NCBI GenBank assembly: GCA_002428985.1
Contig: DIYL01000034.1
Coordinates: 168,534 to 232,533 of the forward strand
Source of the DNA: Anaerolineales bacterium UBA6055
GTDB lineage: Bacteria > Chloroflexota > Anaerolineae > Aggregatilineales > Phototrophicaceae
DNA: 64,000 bases
Direction of reading: 5' to 3'
Notes under the pieces: model-generated
Database searches by the model: none
What the model saw: the letters and a program-made list of their open reading frames with translations, nothing else
What the model was told of the DNA's origin: nothing
Shown: in pieces, positions 46,530-55,625 of the stretch
How the letters are laid out: each line of letters opens with the position of its first letter
Numbering within the stretch: position 1 is the first letter of the stretch
Program-made: the position numbers and the translations under genes

Positions 46530-47852
46530 TTATCCAAAATCTGCCCAGAATTCATTAAGTAGTGCTTGAATTTCTGCTTCGGCATCTGCCAATGCTTCTT
46601 GTGGAGTCTTATCACCGAACATCACATCGTCAACCATACGATTGATGATTTCATCAGCTTGTGGTTGTACAGGTGAGATATTTGCAGTGTTATCGAGAGC
46701 GGCAACGCCAAGGATTGTTTCTGCGCGTGGGTGTGTTTCACCATCTTTGAGGTATCCATCACAGTCTACCAATGGGGATGGGCGTTGTTGTTGTTGCAAG
46801 AACCAGCATGCGCCTACATCTTCGATTTCGGTGGTTAGCCATTTAACAAGTTCCCATGCTTCTTCTGGATGTGCAGCATTTTGTGGAACCATGTAGCCCC
46901 AGCCGCCCCATGTTGAACCACGACGATCAGCACTACCACTTGGTCCGTAAGGAATCGGTGCAACGCCATAGTTCAGTGTTTCAGCATGTTCTTCAAGTTG
47001 GAACAGTGTCCATGACCCATTCATTTCAGCAGATGCTAATTCAAGGACGATTGGAAGTTGATCGAATTCACCTGTTGAGTCCCAGAATGCGTTCAGCTCT
47101 TCGATACCAAAGTTGATTTCGACAGCAGCTTTCATAAATTCAAGAGCTTCAACAGCGGGTTCGTTGTTAATCGTAACTGTACGGAGATCTTCACTAATCC
47201 AATCTTGTCCATTTGCGTTCAACCATACGAGGAATGGAGGCATTGATCCACCAGTCGCCATTGGGTTAAAACCAACACGATCAAGGAATCCACCATCACC
47301 AACACGTAATGCTTCGAGAACTTCGAGTGTTTCTTCCCAAGTTTCTGGGAATTCTTCGATGCCAGCTTCTGCTAAGTGATCAGCGTTGTACCATACAATG
47401 TTAAGCGCACCACCGGTTGGTTGTGGCAACATCCATGTTTGACCATTGTAAACATTACCAACAAATTCTGATGGGACGAACATATCAGCAGTAATGCCAT
47501 CAGCTTCCATAAAATCATCTAATGGAATGATCGATTCAGTTGCTGCGAAGAATGGCAAATCTTGGCGACCGAACATGGTCACATCGGGTGGATTTTCTGC
47601 TGCGATGGAGGTCAATAGATTTTCAAGGCGGTTATCCCATGGTAGGAATACGTCATCAACACAGATGCCTGGATTGGCTTCTTCAAATGCAGCAATTTGT
47701 GCTTCCATCAGCGGAATGCGGTTGCCACCCCAGTGATGCCAATATGTAAGGGTAACATCGCCTTCACATTCAGCATCTTGTGCAGTTGCCATCGGCACAA
47801 CCGATAACATCATAACAAATACAAATAGCAAAATAGTAGATTTCTTAAACAT
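46530..47852 (-). CDS. Sugar ABC transporter substrate-binding protein (family 1)
   Basis: 440 residues with a signal peptide ending MATAQD (about residue 25). The mature part starts ECEGDVTLTYWHHWGG and shows the family 1 layout with DVTMFGRQDLPFFA and STWGGWGYMVPQNAAHPEEAWELVKWL. Ribosome site AAAGGAT. It delivers oligosaccharide to the two permeases downstream in the same operon. Confidence 0.92.
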   Translation of the reverse strand: MFKKSTILLFVFVMMLSVVPMATAQDAECEGDVTLTYWHHWGGNRIPLMEAQIAAFEEANPGICVDDVFLPWDNRLENLLTSIAAENPPDVTMFGRQDLPFFAATESIIPLDDFMEADGITADMFVPSEFVGNVYNGQTWMLPQPTGGALNIVWYNADHLAEAGIEEFPETWEETLEVLEALRVGDGGFLDRVGFNPMATGGSMPPFLVWLNANGQDWISEDLRTVTINNEPAVEALEFMKAAVEINFGIEELNAFWDSTGEFDQLPIVLELASAEMNGSWTLFQLEEHAETLNYGVAPIPYGPSGSADRRGSTWGGWGYMVPQNAAHPEEAWELVKWLTTEIEDVGACWFLQQQQRPSPLVDCDGYLKDGETHPRAETILGVAALDNTANISPVQPQADEIINRMVDDVMFGDKTPQEALADAEAEIQALLNEFWADFG

Positions 47853-47993
47853 GGTATATCCTTTCTAAAGAAAGATTTAGTCAATAAGTAAATAAAACTA
47901 AGATATAAATACTTGTCATATGCCATCAGGCTGGTGAGACCGATGATTGCACAATGACGGCACCGTTACTCCTCCTTATGTTGCCTCCTATAC

Positions 47994-49034
47994 CTAAGTC
48001 GAATCTCTAACAATTAATGTGGTTGGGACTGTCATCACATAGTGATCGTTACGCTCACCATTCATGAGAGCTATTAATCGTTGTGCGGCAAGTCGTCCCA
48101 TCATTTGCATGTCAAAACCAATCGTTGTGAGTGCGGGGTCAGCAAATTTAGCATATTCGTAATTGTGAAAGCCAATCACCGCAACATCATCGGGGACTTT
48201 ACGTCCAGCTTCGCGCAGTGCTTTGAGCCCGCCTAATGCCATCCCATCATCTGCATAGATAATCGCATCAATCGGGCGTGACTGCGCCAATAAGCGTAGC
48301 GTAGCAATATAACCACCTTCACTCCCAAACCAGTTGTCACCAGTCACTTGATAGTCATCAAAGGGTAAGTTGTGCATGCTAAGGGACAGGCGTAATCCCT
48401 GATACTTTTCCTGACTTGTATTGGTTGTATAGGGACCGTTAACCAAGCAAATGCGTTGATGACCTAAATCTGCAAGATGTTTGACTGCAAATTCCATCCC
48501 CTGTATATAATTTGCCATGACTGATGTGACATTCAGTGGGTAAGCATGTGCCCCTGCAGTGATAAACGGTGTCCCATCGTCTAGCATCCAGCGCAACACA
48601 TCACGATTGTAGATACCCCCAAGGTAAATCAATCCATCAATGTTATTAGCTCTAATGAGCTTGTCGATATTTTCAACGGTGATGTTGGATTTAAAGATAT
48701 GTGTGGAAATCTGTTGCTGATGAAAAATGCTCTGTGCACCATTGACGATGGCTAACTCAATACCACTGACATTTACATCTACGGTTTCTTGAACATCCCC
48801 AACCATATTGGACAGAAACGCCATTGTATGGGTATTACGTACCGTCTGTCCACGTACCCGCGACATAGGATAATCGAGTTCTGAAACAATCTTCCAGACA
48901 GACTGACGTGTATCTTCATCGACATGTGGGTGACCGTTGAGCACACGTGACACAGTAGAGATAGAGACATTGGCAACACGGGCAATATCACGTATGGTTG
49001 TTGTTGATTTACCACCAACAGGCTGTTCGCTCAT
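47994..49034 (-). CDS. LacI family transcriptional regulator
   Basis: 346 residues. HTH TTIRDIARVANVSISTVSRVLNGH at the N-terminus, followed by a periplasmic-binding-protein-like effector domain. It lies immediately upstream of the importer/sulfatase operon and divergent from the sulfatase at 49196. A palindrome in the divergent region is its probable operator. Effector: a breakdown product of the glycan. Confidence 0.92.
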   Translation of the reverse strand: MSEQPVGGKSTTTIRDIARVANVSISTVSRVLNGHPHVDEDTRQSVWKIVSELDYPMSRVRGQTVRNTHTMAFLSNMVGDVQETVDVNVSGIELAIVNGAQSIFHQQQISTHIFKSNITVENIDKLIRANNIDGLIYLGGIYNRDVLRWMLDDGTPFITAGAHAYPLNVTSVMANYIQGMEFAVKHLADLGHQRICLVNGPYTTNTSQEKYQGLRLSLSMHNLPFDDYQVTGDNWFGSEGGYIATLRLLAQSRPIDAIIYADDGMALGGLKALREAGRKVPDDVAVIGFHNYEYAKFADPALTTIGFDMQMMGRLAAQRLIALMNGERNDHYVMTVPTTLIVRDST

Positions 49035-49082
49035 AATAACTTATCTACTTCTCATAAAAAATCTAAGTTATTTTGACTATAA

Positions 49083-49101
49083 ATTTGTTTCTGAAACAAA
49101 T
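49083..49101. promoter_or_regulatory. Candidate LacI-type operator
   Basis: Perfect palindrome of 9-nt arms around one base: ATTTGTTTC-T-GAAACAAAT. It lies between the divergent LacI and sulfatase genes, 49 nt from the LacI start. LacI-family operators usually have a central CG, absent here. Confidence 0.6.
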
Positions 49102-49195
49102 CAAGAAAATACCTGAAAATTGCAACAAACTTGAAACAGACTTTGTGACATATCGTGCTAATATTAGGAAAAATGTTATTTAAAGTGACTAAAAA

Positions 49196-50686
49196 ATGCG
49201 TATTTTATATATTGATATAGATAGTCTCCGCCCTGATCACTTAGGCTGTTACGGGTATCACCGCAACACTAGCCCCAACATTGACCGAATCGCCCAAGAT
49301 GCAGTACGTTTTGAAAATTGCTACGTTTCTGATTCACCATGTCTGCCTTCAAGGACAGCATTGTTTTCAGGACGATACGGGTTTCAAACGGGTGTCGTCG
49401 GACATGGTGGTACAAGCGCGCAACCCTTTGTAGAAGGACCATCACGTGAATTTAGCGATACGTTTGCCCGCACGAGTTGGATGTCTCTGCTCGGTAAACT
49501 CGGACATCGTACAGCATCTGTCAGTAGTTTTGGTCAACGCCATGGGGCATGGCACTGGTACGCTGGATTCAACGACATCATGAATTCCGGCGGCCATGGT
49601 AACGAAATTGCCGATGATGTCACCCCTCTGGCGTTAGATTGGCTATCACGTCATGGTGGAGATGACAACTGGTTCTTGCATGTCAACTACTGGGATGCGC
49701 ATCTTCACTATCGGACACCAGAAGAGTTTGGTAATCCGTTTGAAAACGACCCACCACCTGATTGGATTACACAAGACTATCTCGATGCATCACAAGATGC
49801 ATGTGGGATGCGATGCGCGCAGGAAGCCCTTGGTGGTGGTTGGGGTACCGAAGACGATATAAACAGCTACAAAGATTTCCCTCGTGAACCAGCCCAACTT
49901 AAAACTGTCGATGACATCAAAACATGGATTGACGGCTATGATGTTGCAATCCGATACGTCGACACACATATCGGCATATTATTTGATAGGCTGTCCGAGC
50001 TTGGTGTGATGGATGATGTTATGGTCGTGATTAGTGCTGATCATGGCGAATCATTAGGCGAGCTGAATGTGTGGGGTGGTCATCATCTTGCAGATTACTG
50101 GATTAACCGTGTACCATTGATCGTACGTTATCCAGGGAAAACGAATGGTGGGCGAGTCGACTCAGCCTTACACTATCAATTCGACTGGGCGGCAACACTC
50201 TTAGAGTTGCTAGGCGGTGATGTCCCTGATGTATGGGATGGTGAATCCTTTGCAGATAGTTTCCAACAGAATATAGAGGGTGGGCGTGACTATCTGGTTT
50301 TAAGCCATGCTGCAATGACTGCCCAACGATCGGTACGTTTTGATGATTATCAATATATTCGCACCTATCATGATGGCTATAAACTACTTGATCCAGAGTT
50401 ATTATTTAACATCATTGATGATCCGCATGAAATGCAAAACTTAGCGGAACAATTCCCAGACGTAATCCATAAAGCGACACATTATTTAACACAATGGCAT
50501 AGTGACATGATTGCGAAGTCGTCTACTGCTGTCGATCCAATGGTTATGGTGCTAAAGGAAGGTGCACCCTATCATTCACAAGGCAAGCTCATACCCTATC
50601 TTCAACGACTACGAGGCACTGGACGCGCCCATCTAGCTGACCGACTGATTGAACGTCATCCATCAGATTTGTCCGCAGGAGACTAG
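49196..50686 (+). CDS. Sulfatase (Cys type, CxPxR motif)
   Basis: 496 residues. N-terminal RILYIDIDSLRPDHLGCYGY and maturation motif C49-L-P-S-R53 (SDSPCLPSRTALFSGRYG). Metal region SADHGESLGE. The ribosome site is weak. It is divergent from the LacI gene and coupled by a 3-nt gap to the enolase-superfamily gene at 50690, which suggests that it releases a sugar acid from a sulfated substrate. Confidence 0.9.
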   Translation: MRILYIDIDSLRPDHLGCYGYHRNTSPNIDRIAQDAVRFENCYVSDSPCLPSRTALFSGRYGFQTGVVGHGGTSAQPFVEGPSREFSDTFARTSWMSLLGKLGHRTASVSSFGQRHGAWHWYAGFNDIMNSGGHGNEIADDVTPLALDWLSRHGGDDNWFLHVNYWDAHLHYRTPEEFGNPFENDPPPDWITQDYLDASQDACGMRCAQEALGGGWGTEDDINSYKDFPREPAQLKTVDDIKTWIDGYDVAIRYVDTHIGILFDRLSELGVMDDVMVVISADHGESLGELNVWGGHHLADYWINRVPLIVRYPGKTNGGRVDSALHYQFDWAATLLELLGGDVPDVWDGESFADSFQQNIEGGRDYLVLSHAAMTAQRSVRFDDYQYIRTYHDGYKLLDPELLFNIIDDPHEMQNLAEQFPDVIHKATHYLTQWHSDMIAKSSTAVDPMVMVLKEGAPYHSQGKLIPYLQRLRGTGRAHLADRLIERHPSDLSAGD

Positions 50687-50689
50687 CAA

Positions 50690-51826
50690 ATGAAGATAAC
50701 AACTGTTAAAGCGACACCTATATGGGCGGATTTTGCATCTGTATTGGATGGTAACATACCCGACGAACTAGCGCGTCCAGCCTTTGGGATGCGCAAAACA
50801 GTCTTACGAGGGCAGGGCGCAGTTATCGTTGTAATCGAAACTGACGTGGGAATTACAGGCATTGGTGAAGCAATGGGGCGACCGGGGCCACTTGGCAGTG
50901 CGGCGTATATCAATGAAGTCCTTGCGCCGATGCTCATTGGAGAAGACCCACGTCATATCGATGTGTTATGGCATGCTATGAATGAAGAAATTCGATTTGC
51001 ACCAATGGGTATCAGTGGTGTTGATATGGCATTATGGGATATACGCGGGAAGCTATACGAAGAATCACTCATCAATTTACTGGGCGGGGCATTTCGTGAA
51101 ACGATCGATTGTTATGCCAGTCCAATTCCATTTATGAAAACCCCTGACGATTCAGCAAATAAAGCTCAGGAATTTCTGAAACAGGGTTTTCGTGCCATCA
51201 AATTGAAAATCGGACGTGGTCTTGCTATTGATATTGAGCATGTTTCTGCAACGCGTGATGCAGTTGGCGATGATGTTAAATTATTGGTTGATGCCAACGG
51301 CGCATATACTGTCAGTGAATCCATTCAACTTGCGAAAGAATTAGTACGCTTGGGTGTATTCTGGCTGGAAGAGCCCGTGCATCCCGAATATATAGATGAT
51401 CTCACACGGATTCGCCGTCGTGTCGATTTACCGATTGCATCTGGTGAATGGTTGGGGACAGTCTACCAATTCCGTGATTTGGTCAAAGCAAATGCAGTTG
51501 ATGTAGTTATGCCTAACATCACACGTTGTGGCGGAATTACAGGGATGATGAAAATTGCAGCATTAACGCAATTAGAAAATATCAAAGTTGCCCCACATGG
51601 CGTCGGATTAGGTATCGGGATTATGACATCTATATCCGCCTGCGCCTGCATGCCAAATTTCTTGATTTACGAATACAATCAGCTCTTCAACCCACTACGA
51701 CATGCAATCATGAACGAACCCATTGTATTTGAGGATGGAATGCTGTCATACAACACAGGCGCAGGTCTTGGTATCTCACTCAATCGTGAAACAGTACGAC
51801 AATATACAAGTCGTGCGACAGATTAG
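50690..51826 (+). CDS. Enolase-superfamily (MR group) protein, altered dyad
   Basis: 378 residues. Lys pair K171-L-K173, metal ligands D201, E227, E253 and H303 in APHG. The usual MPDxTRCGG segment reads MPNITRCGG, so the Asp that pairs with the catalytic His in the mandelate racemase group is Asn276. It therefore may be inactive as a racemase/dehydratase, or use K173 as the sole base. Starts 3 nt after the sulfatase stop (GGAGAC upstream). It ends 1 nt from the converging DinB gene. Confidence 0.85.
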   Translation: MKITTVKATPIWADFASVLDGNIPDELARPAFGMRKTVLRGQGAVIVVIETDVGITGIGEAMGRPGPLGSAAYINEVLAPMLIGEDPRHIDVLWHAMNEEIRFAPMGISGVDMALWDIRGKLYEESLINLLGGAFRETIDCYASPIPFMKTPDDSANKAQEFLKQGFRAIKLKIGRGLAIDIEHVSATRDAVGDDVKLLVDANGAYTVSESIQLAKELVRLGVFWLEEPVHPEYIDDLTRIRRRVDLPIASGEWLGTVYQFRDLVKANAVDVVMPNITRCGGITGMMKIAALTQLENIKVAPHGVGLGIGIMTSISACACMPNFLIYEYNQLFNPLRHAIMNEPIVFEDGMLSYNTGAGLGISLNRETVRQYTSRATD

Positions 51827-51827
51827 T

Positions 51828-52244
51828 CTACTCATCTGATCGGGTAGACTGAATCAAATCTTGATAGTAGATTTCGATTTCTTTGATATGCTCGAGTGTT
51901 TCAATCACGGACCAACCACCATCAGAAGGCTTTAAATCCGCTTGCTCATCGCTCAAACCGATTACCGCTCCGAGTAATTTGCCCCACGCTAGCTCACTTT
52001 CTACCAGCATGCGCTGAGGCATAGTTGGGGCTTGGTCTGTCTTGACTCTAGCATCTTCTATCTGGTTGGCATGTTCGCGCATATGATCACCAAATCTTAA
52101 TAGCACTCGCCGGACATCATCCCAGCGAGCACTATCTGTAGACGTATCAAAATCATCTTCGGTTAAGTCGAGACAGTCGAGCAAGGTTTGCTCTCGTAAT
52201 GCGCGTATCTCCGCCATTAGTTTCACAAGCTTACTGTTTTCCAT
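51828..52244 (-). CDS. DinB family protein (second copy)
   Basis: 138-residue four-helix bundle. Candidate metal His: GDHMREHANQIED (about 53 and 57) and LEHIKEIE (about 121). Role unknown. A short hairpin with 7-nt arms (51825-51831 and 51844-51850) lies across the ends of this and the converging gene. Ribosome site GGGAGA. Confidence 0.75.
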   Translation of the reverse strand: MENSKLVKLMAEIRALREQTLLDCLDLTEDDFDTSTDSARWDDVRRVLLRFGDHMREHANQIEDARVKTDQAPTMPQRMLVESELAWGKLLGAVIGLSDEQADLKPSDGGWSVIETLEHIKEIEIYYQDLIQSTRSDE

Positions 52245-52291
52245 TTCTCGCTCTCCCTTGATGACAAATAACGTTGTTCTAAAATGATTGA

Positions 52292-55200
52292 CTACTCAAC
52301 TTTGATCGCAAATCGGAAACGGTACAAACCTGGATCAACACAATATTTTGCCAATGTTGCCGGACCACAACTGCCAGTACCAAGACCACGTTGTTTATGA
52401 TCAATCGTCACAATGGTTTCGGGACGTTTTTTATCGATCAATTCATTGGTGTGATAAGAGCTGAACAAATCATCCGCTGTGTAATGACCAACGGAAAATT
52501 CTAGTGTGTTCTCAGCAGTAAATGTCACTTTGCGTTCACCATTAGTGAGTGAAAACCAGCGCACATCAGTCTTGTTACCGTTTTCTTGTGGCAGGATGTA
52601 TGGGAAGTATTGCTCATCGACTGAACCACTATACCGTCCGATTTTGGTTCCCACATTCCGATCAATATAATTTTCCTGTGGACCACGTCCGTACCATTCC
52701 ACCTGCTCAAATCCTTCAGCAGTCTGGAGGTTTACACCAATTCGAGGCAGTGTCGGTAGGTTAGTTTGTGCATCAATTACATTGTCCACAACCACGACAC
52801 CATCGGCATGGAAAGACCAGCGTTGTTGAAAGTGTACTGTGCTATCACTTAGCTTCGGTGTATACATCTTATCAATGAGCAAGTTTACGCCATCTTCGAC
52901 TTCTTCCATTTGAACAGATTGATTTTTTAACTGTAATTCATTTAAACCGATGTTAAGCCAAGCTGTCATTGGTTTGCCTTCTTGCGTCGGGCGGTTACGA
53001 ATCCCGTCATTGTCTGTCGGTGCACGCCAGATATTCATAACAGGGCCATCTACCAGAATCGGTTGATCCTTCCACGATAATAATTTAACGCTTCCGTCTA
53101 CAACTTCAAGTTTGAGATCGTTGACTTCTAATATAAGGTTCTCTTCACCTTGTAGGTTATCTAATGGCAGGCGTTCCGCTGTTGTTAAGGACTGATTTAC
53201 AGATGGTGTCAACTGAAATTGTTCCCAACCGACGACATGTCCTGCATCACACCACGGCGTAGCATCCTTGGTAAGGAAGTAGAAGTTGATGAAAGCTTCG
53301 CCATCACCATCGACAATAGCATCAATCCGAATCTCACCAGCAGACCGCGGTGCAACAACCATGTTTTCAATGAGTCCTTCAACAACTGTGACACCCTCAA
53401 CTTGAATTTCCCAAGCAAGTTCAAGCCATTGCATATCAGTAAAATGTTGTTTATTCAGAATATTAAAGCGCAAATCTGCTAGCGATAGTGCCTCGACGCC
53501 GACAGGTTGTGCAACTTTTTTGAATTCATACATCGCTGGATGAGGCGTACGATCTGGCGCGATAAGACCATTACAGCAAAAATCAAAATCATGGATCTTT
53601 TCGCCAAAGTCGCCACCATAAGCCCAATACTCGACCCCATTTTCATCAATCTTCTTAAGACCTTGATCAACCCAATCCCAGATGAAGCCACCTTGCAAAC
53701 CACGATATGTTTCGAATGCCTCCCAATATTCATTGAGGCTCCCGTTACTATTACCCATTGCATGCGAATATTCACACAAAACCAATGGACGCGGGTCTGT
53801 ACTATCTAAAGCGAACTGAATAATATCTTCAATTGATGCATACATTGGGTCGACTAAATCATTAGCGAAATTTGTCCCACCACTAAAGGCAAATCCACCA
53901 CCATCCCATGAATCGCCGATTTCAGGATTAGGATGTTGTGACCAATATTCTTTGACTTCGCCTTCGTGATGAATGATTCGAGTCGGATCATAAGCACGAA
54001 TTGCTTCCGCCATTTTGATGTGATTTTCACCGTGTCCGGTTTCATTACCCAGCGACCACCCAAAGATACACGCATGGTTTTTGTCACGCTTGACCATCCG
54101 CATACCACGTTCAAGGAAGGCATTTTCCCAACGTGGGTCACGACAAATTGTGGAATAGTTATGATGCGCTTCTATATTGGCTTCGTCTATGACGTATAAA
54201 CCGTATTCATCGCATAGGTCATACCAGAGTGGGTCATTAGGGTAGTGACTTGTTCGGACTGCATTGAAGTTAAATTGCTTAAGTAACAAAATATCCTTTA
54301 TCATGGTTTCACGCGAGATTGTTTTTCCCGTCGTGTCATCATGATCGTGACGATTAACCCCTTTAATCAACACAGCTTCACCATTAAGGAGTAATTCTCG
54401 GTCTTTAATCTGTACATTGCGGAAGCCAACTCGTAATTTACGAGCCTCAATTTTTTCACCCAGATTATCTTCTAGACCAATTATCAAATCGTACAAATAA
54501 GGTTTTTCGGCTGACCACGGTCTTACACCCGGCAGGGTTGCAGTAAATTGGGTTGTATACTCGCTCTTTCGATATGAGTGGTTAACGCGATTCGCCCCCT
54601 CCCATATGAAGTTTCCGTCAGCATCAATTAATTCGGCTGTAATCCGATAGTCTGTTTCTGGGCCATAGGCTTTACCGGGTAGTTGTTTAATATGTTCAAC
54701 CACAAAGTTAATGTCAACATCCAACTCAAAAAGACCCGCTTTGCTCTCAAGGTCAAGGTCGGTGCGTGCAAAAACATCTTGAATAAAGACATCTGCTGTA
54801 GAATATAAATATACGCTTCGATAGATACCTGCCATCCACCAGTGATCTTGATCTTCAATGTAACTGCTATCAGACCAGCGCAAAACTTTTACTGCTAAAT
54901 GGTTATCACCATCTTGAAGTAAATCTGTAATGTCAAATTCTGAGGGTAAGCGTGTGTCCTTTGCCATACCAGCGCAAACACCATTGATATAAACTTCGTA
55001 GTAACTCTCGACACCTCCAAAGTGAAGTACAGTACGACGACCATTCCAATCATCAGGTATCGAAAATACCAACCGATAGACACCTGTCGGGTTCTCCGCG
55101 GGTACAAGTGGGGGATTGTTATCAAAAGGCATCTGAACATTCGTATAAATAGGGTAGTCACCGACATCTTGCATCGTCCAATTTGACGGGACAGGCATAT

Positions 55201-55447
55201 CAACCCAATCAGAATCATTATAATCAGCGCTTAACACTGACAATTCCACAGCTTGCGGTTTTGGATATAGTTGAAATTTCCAGTCACCATCTAAACTAGC
55301 AAAAAAAGGTGATTCATCTGATGGAAGATCCATAGCGACTTTCGGATTTGGAAAGGGAATCAACCCAGAATGCGCTGGAAGTCGGTTGAGGTTCGTGAGC
55401 TCCGGCATCTCCCAGAAATTAAGCGAGACATTCGTCGGTGTAGCCAT
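52292..55447 (-). CDS. lacZ: Beta-galactosidase (GH2, LacZ type)
   Basis: 1051 residues, about the length of E. coli LacZ. Order of domains: jelly-roll sugar-binding, Ig-like, catalytic barrel, Ig-like and small C-terminal domain. Acid/base Glu in SLGNETGHG (about residue 467) and nucleophile Glu in VLCEYSHAMGNSNG (about 556). No signal peptide, so it acts on imported galactosides in the cytoplasm. Ribosome site AGGAG. It follows the enolase/RraA operon by 178 nt on the same strand. Confidence 0.93.
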   Translation of the reverse strand: MATPTNVSLNFWEMPELTNLNRLPAHSGLIPFPNPKVAMDLPSDESPFFASLDGDWKFQLYPKPQAVELSVLSADYNDSDWVDMPVPSNWTMQDVGDYPIYTNVQMPFDNNPPLVPAENPTGVYRLVFSIPDDWNGRRTVLHFGGVESYYEVYINGVCAGMAKDTRLPSEFDITDLLQDGDNHLAVKVLRWSDSSYIEDQDHWWMAGIYRSVYLYSTADVFIQDVFARTDLDLESKAGLFELDVDINFVVEHIKQLPGKAYGPETDYRITAELIDADGNFIWEGANRVNHSYRKSEYTTQFTATLPGVRPWSAEKPYLYDLIIGLEDNLGEKIEARKLRVGFRNVQIKDRELLLNGEAVLIKGVNRHDHDDTTGKTISRETMIKDILLLKQFNFNAVRTSHYPNDPLWYDLCDEYGLYVIDEANIEAHHNYSTICRDPRWENAFLERGMRMVKRDKNHACIFGWSLGNETGHGENHIKMAEAIRAYDPTRIIHHEGEVKEYWSQHPNPEIGDSWDGGGFAFSGGTNFANDLVDPMYASIEDIIQFALDSTDPRPLVLCEYSHAMGNSNGSLNEYWEAFETYRGLQGGFIWDWVDQGLKKIDENGVEYWAYGGDFGEKIHDFDFCCNGLIAPDRTPHPAMYEFKKVAQPVGVEALSLADLRFNILNKQHFTDMQWLELAWEIQVEGVTVVEGLIENMVVAPRSAGEIRIDAIVDGDGEAFINFYFLTKDATPWCDAGHVVGWEQFQLTPSVNQSLTTAERLPLDNLQGEENLILEVNDLKLEVVDGSVKLLSWKDQPILVDGPVMNIWRAPTDNDGIRNRPTQEGKPMTAWLNIGLNELQLKNQSVQMEEVEDGVNLLIDKMYTPKLSDSTVHFQQRWSFHADGVVVVDNVIDAQTNLPTLPRIGVNLQTAEGFEQVEWYGRGPQENYIDRNVGTKIGRYSGSVDEQYFPYILPQENGNKTDVRWFSLTNGERKVTFTAENTLEFSVGHYTADDLFSSYHTNELIDKKRPETIVTIDHKQRGLGTGSCGPATLAKYCVDPGLYRFRFAIKVE

Positions 55448-55625
55448 GTAAGTACTCCTGTGTGTTGTTCAGGTGTTAAACAGCCAGTAAATTTCATACA
55501 AACAATAACACGCACAAAACTTTCTGGCTGATAAATAATCATTTTCAATGTTCACATATAATAATTGTTATTTCGATGAAATACGACAATTCATCTCCAG
55601 GCTTTGTGTAGCATTTTCATTTTCA

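Noticed and set aside
51825..51850. Hairpin AGTCTAC/GTAGACT across the ends of converging genes
   Set aside because: It overlaps coding ends and lacks T tracts, so it is left as a note and not called as a terminator.
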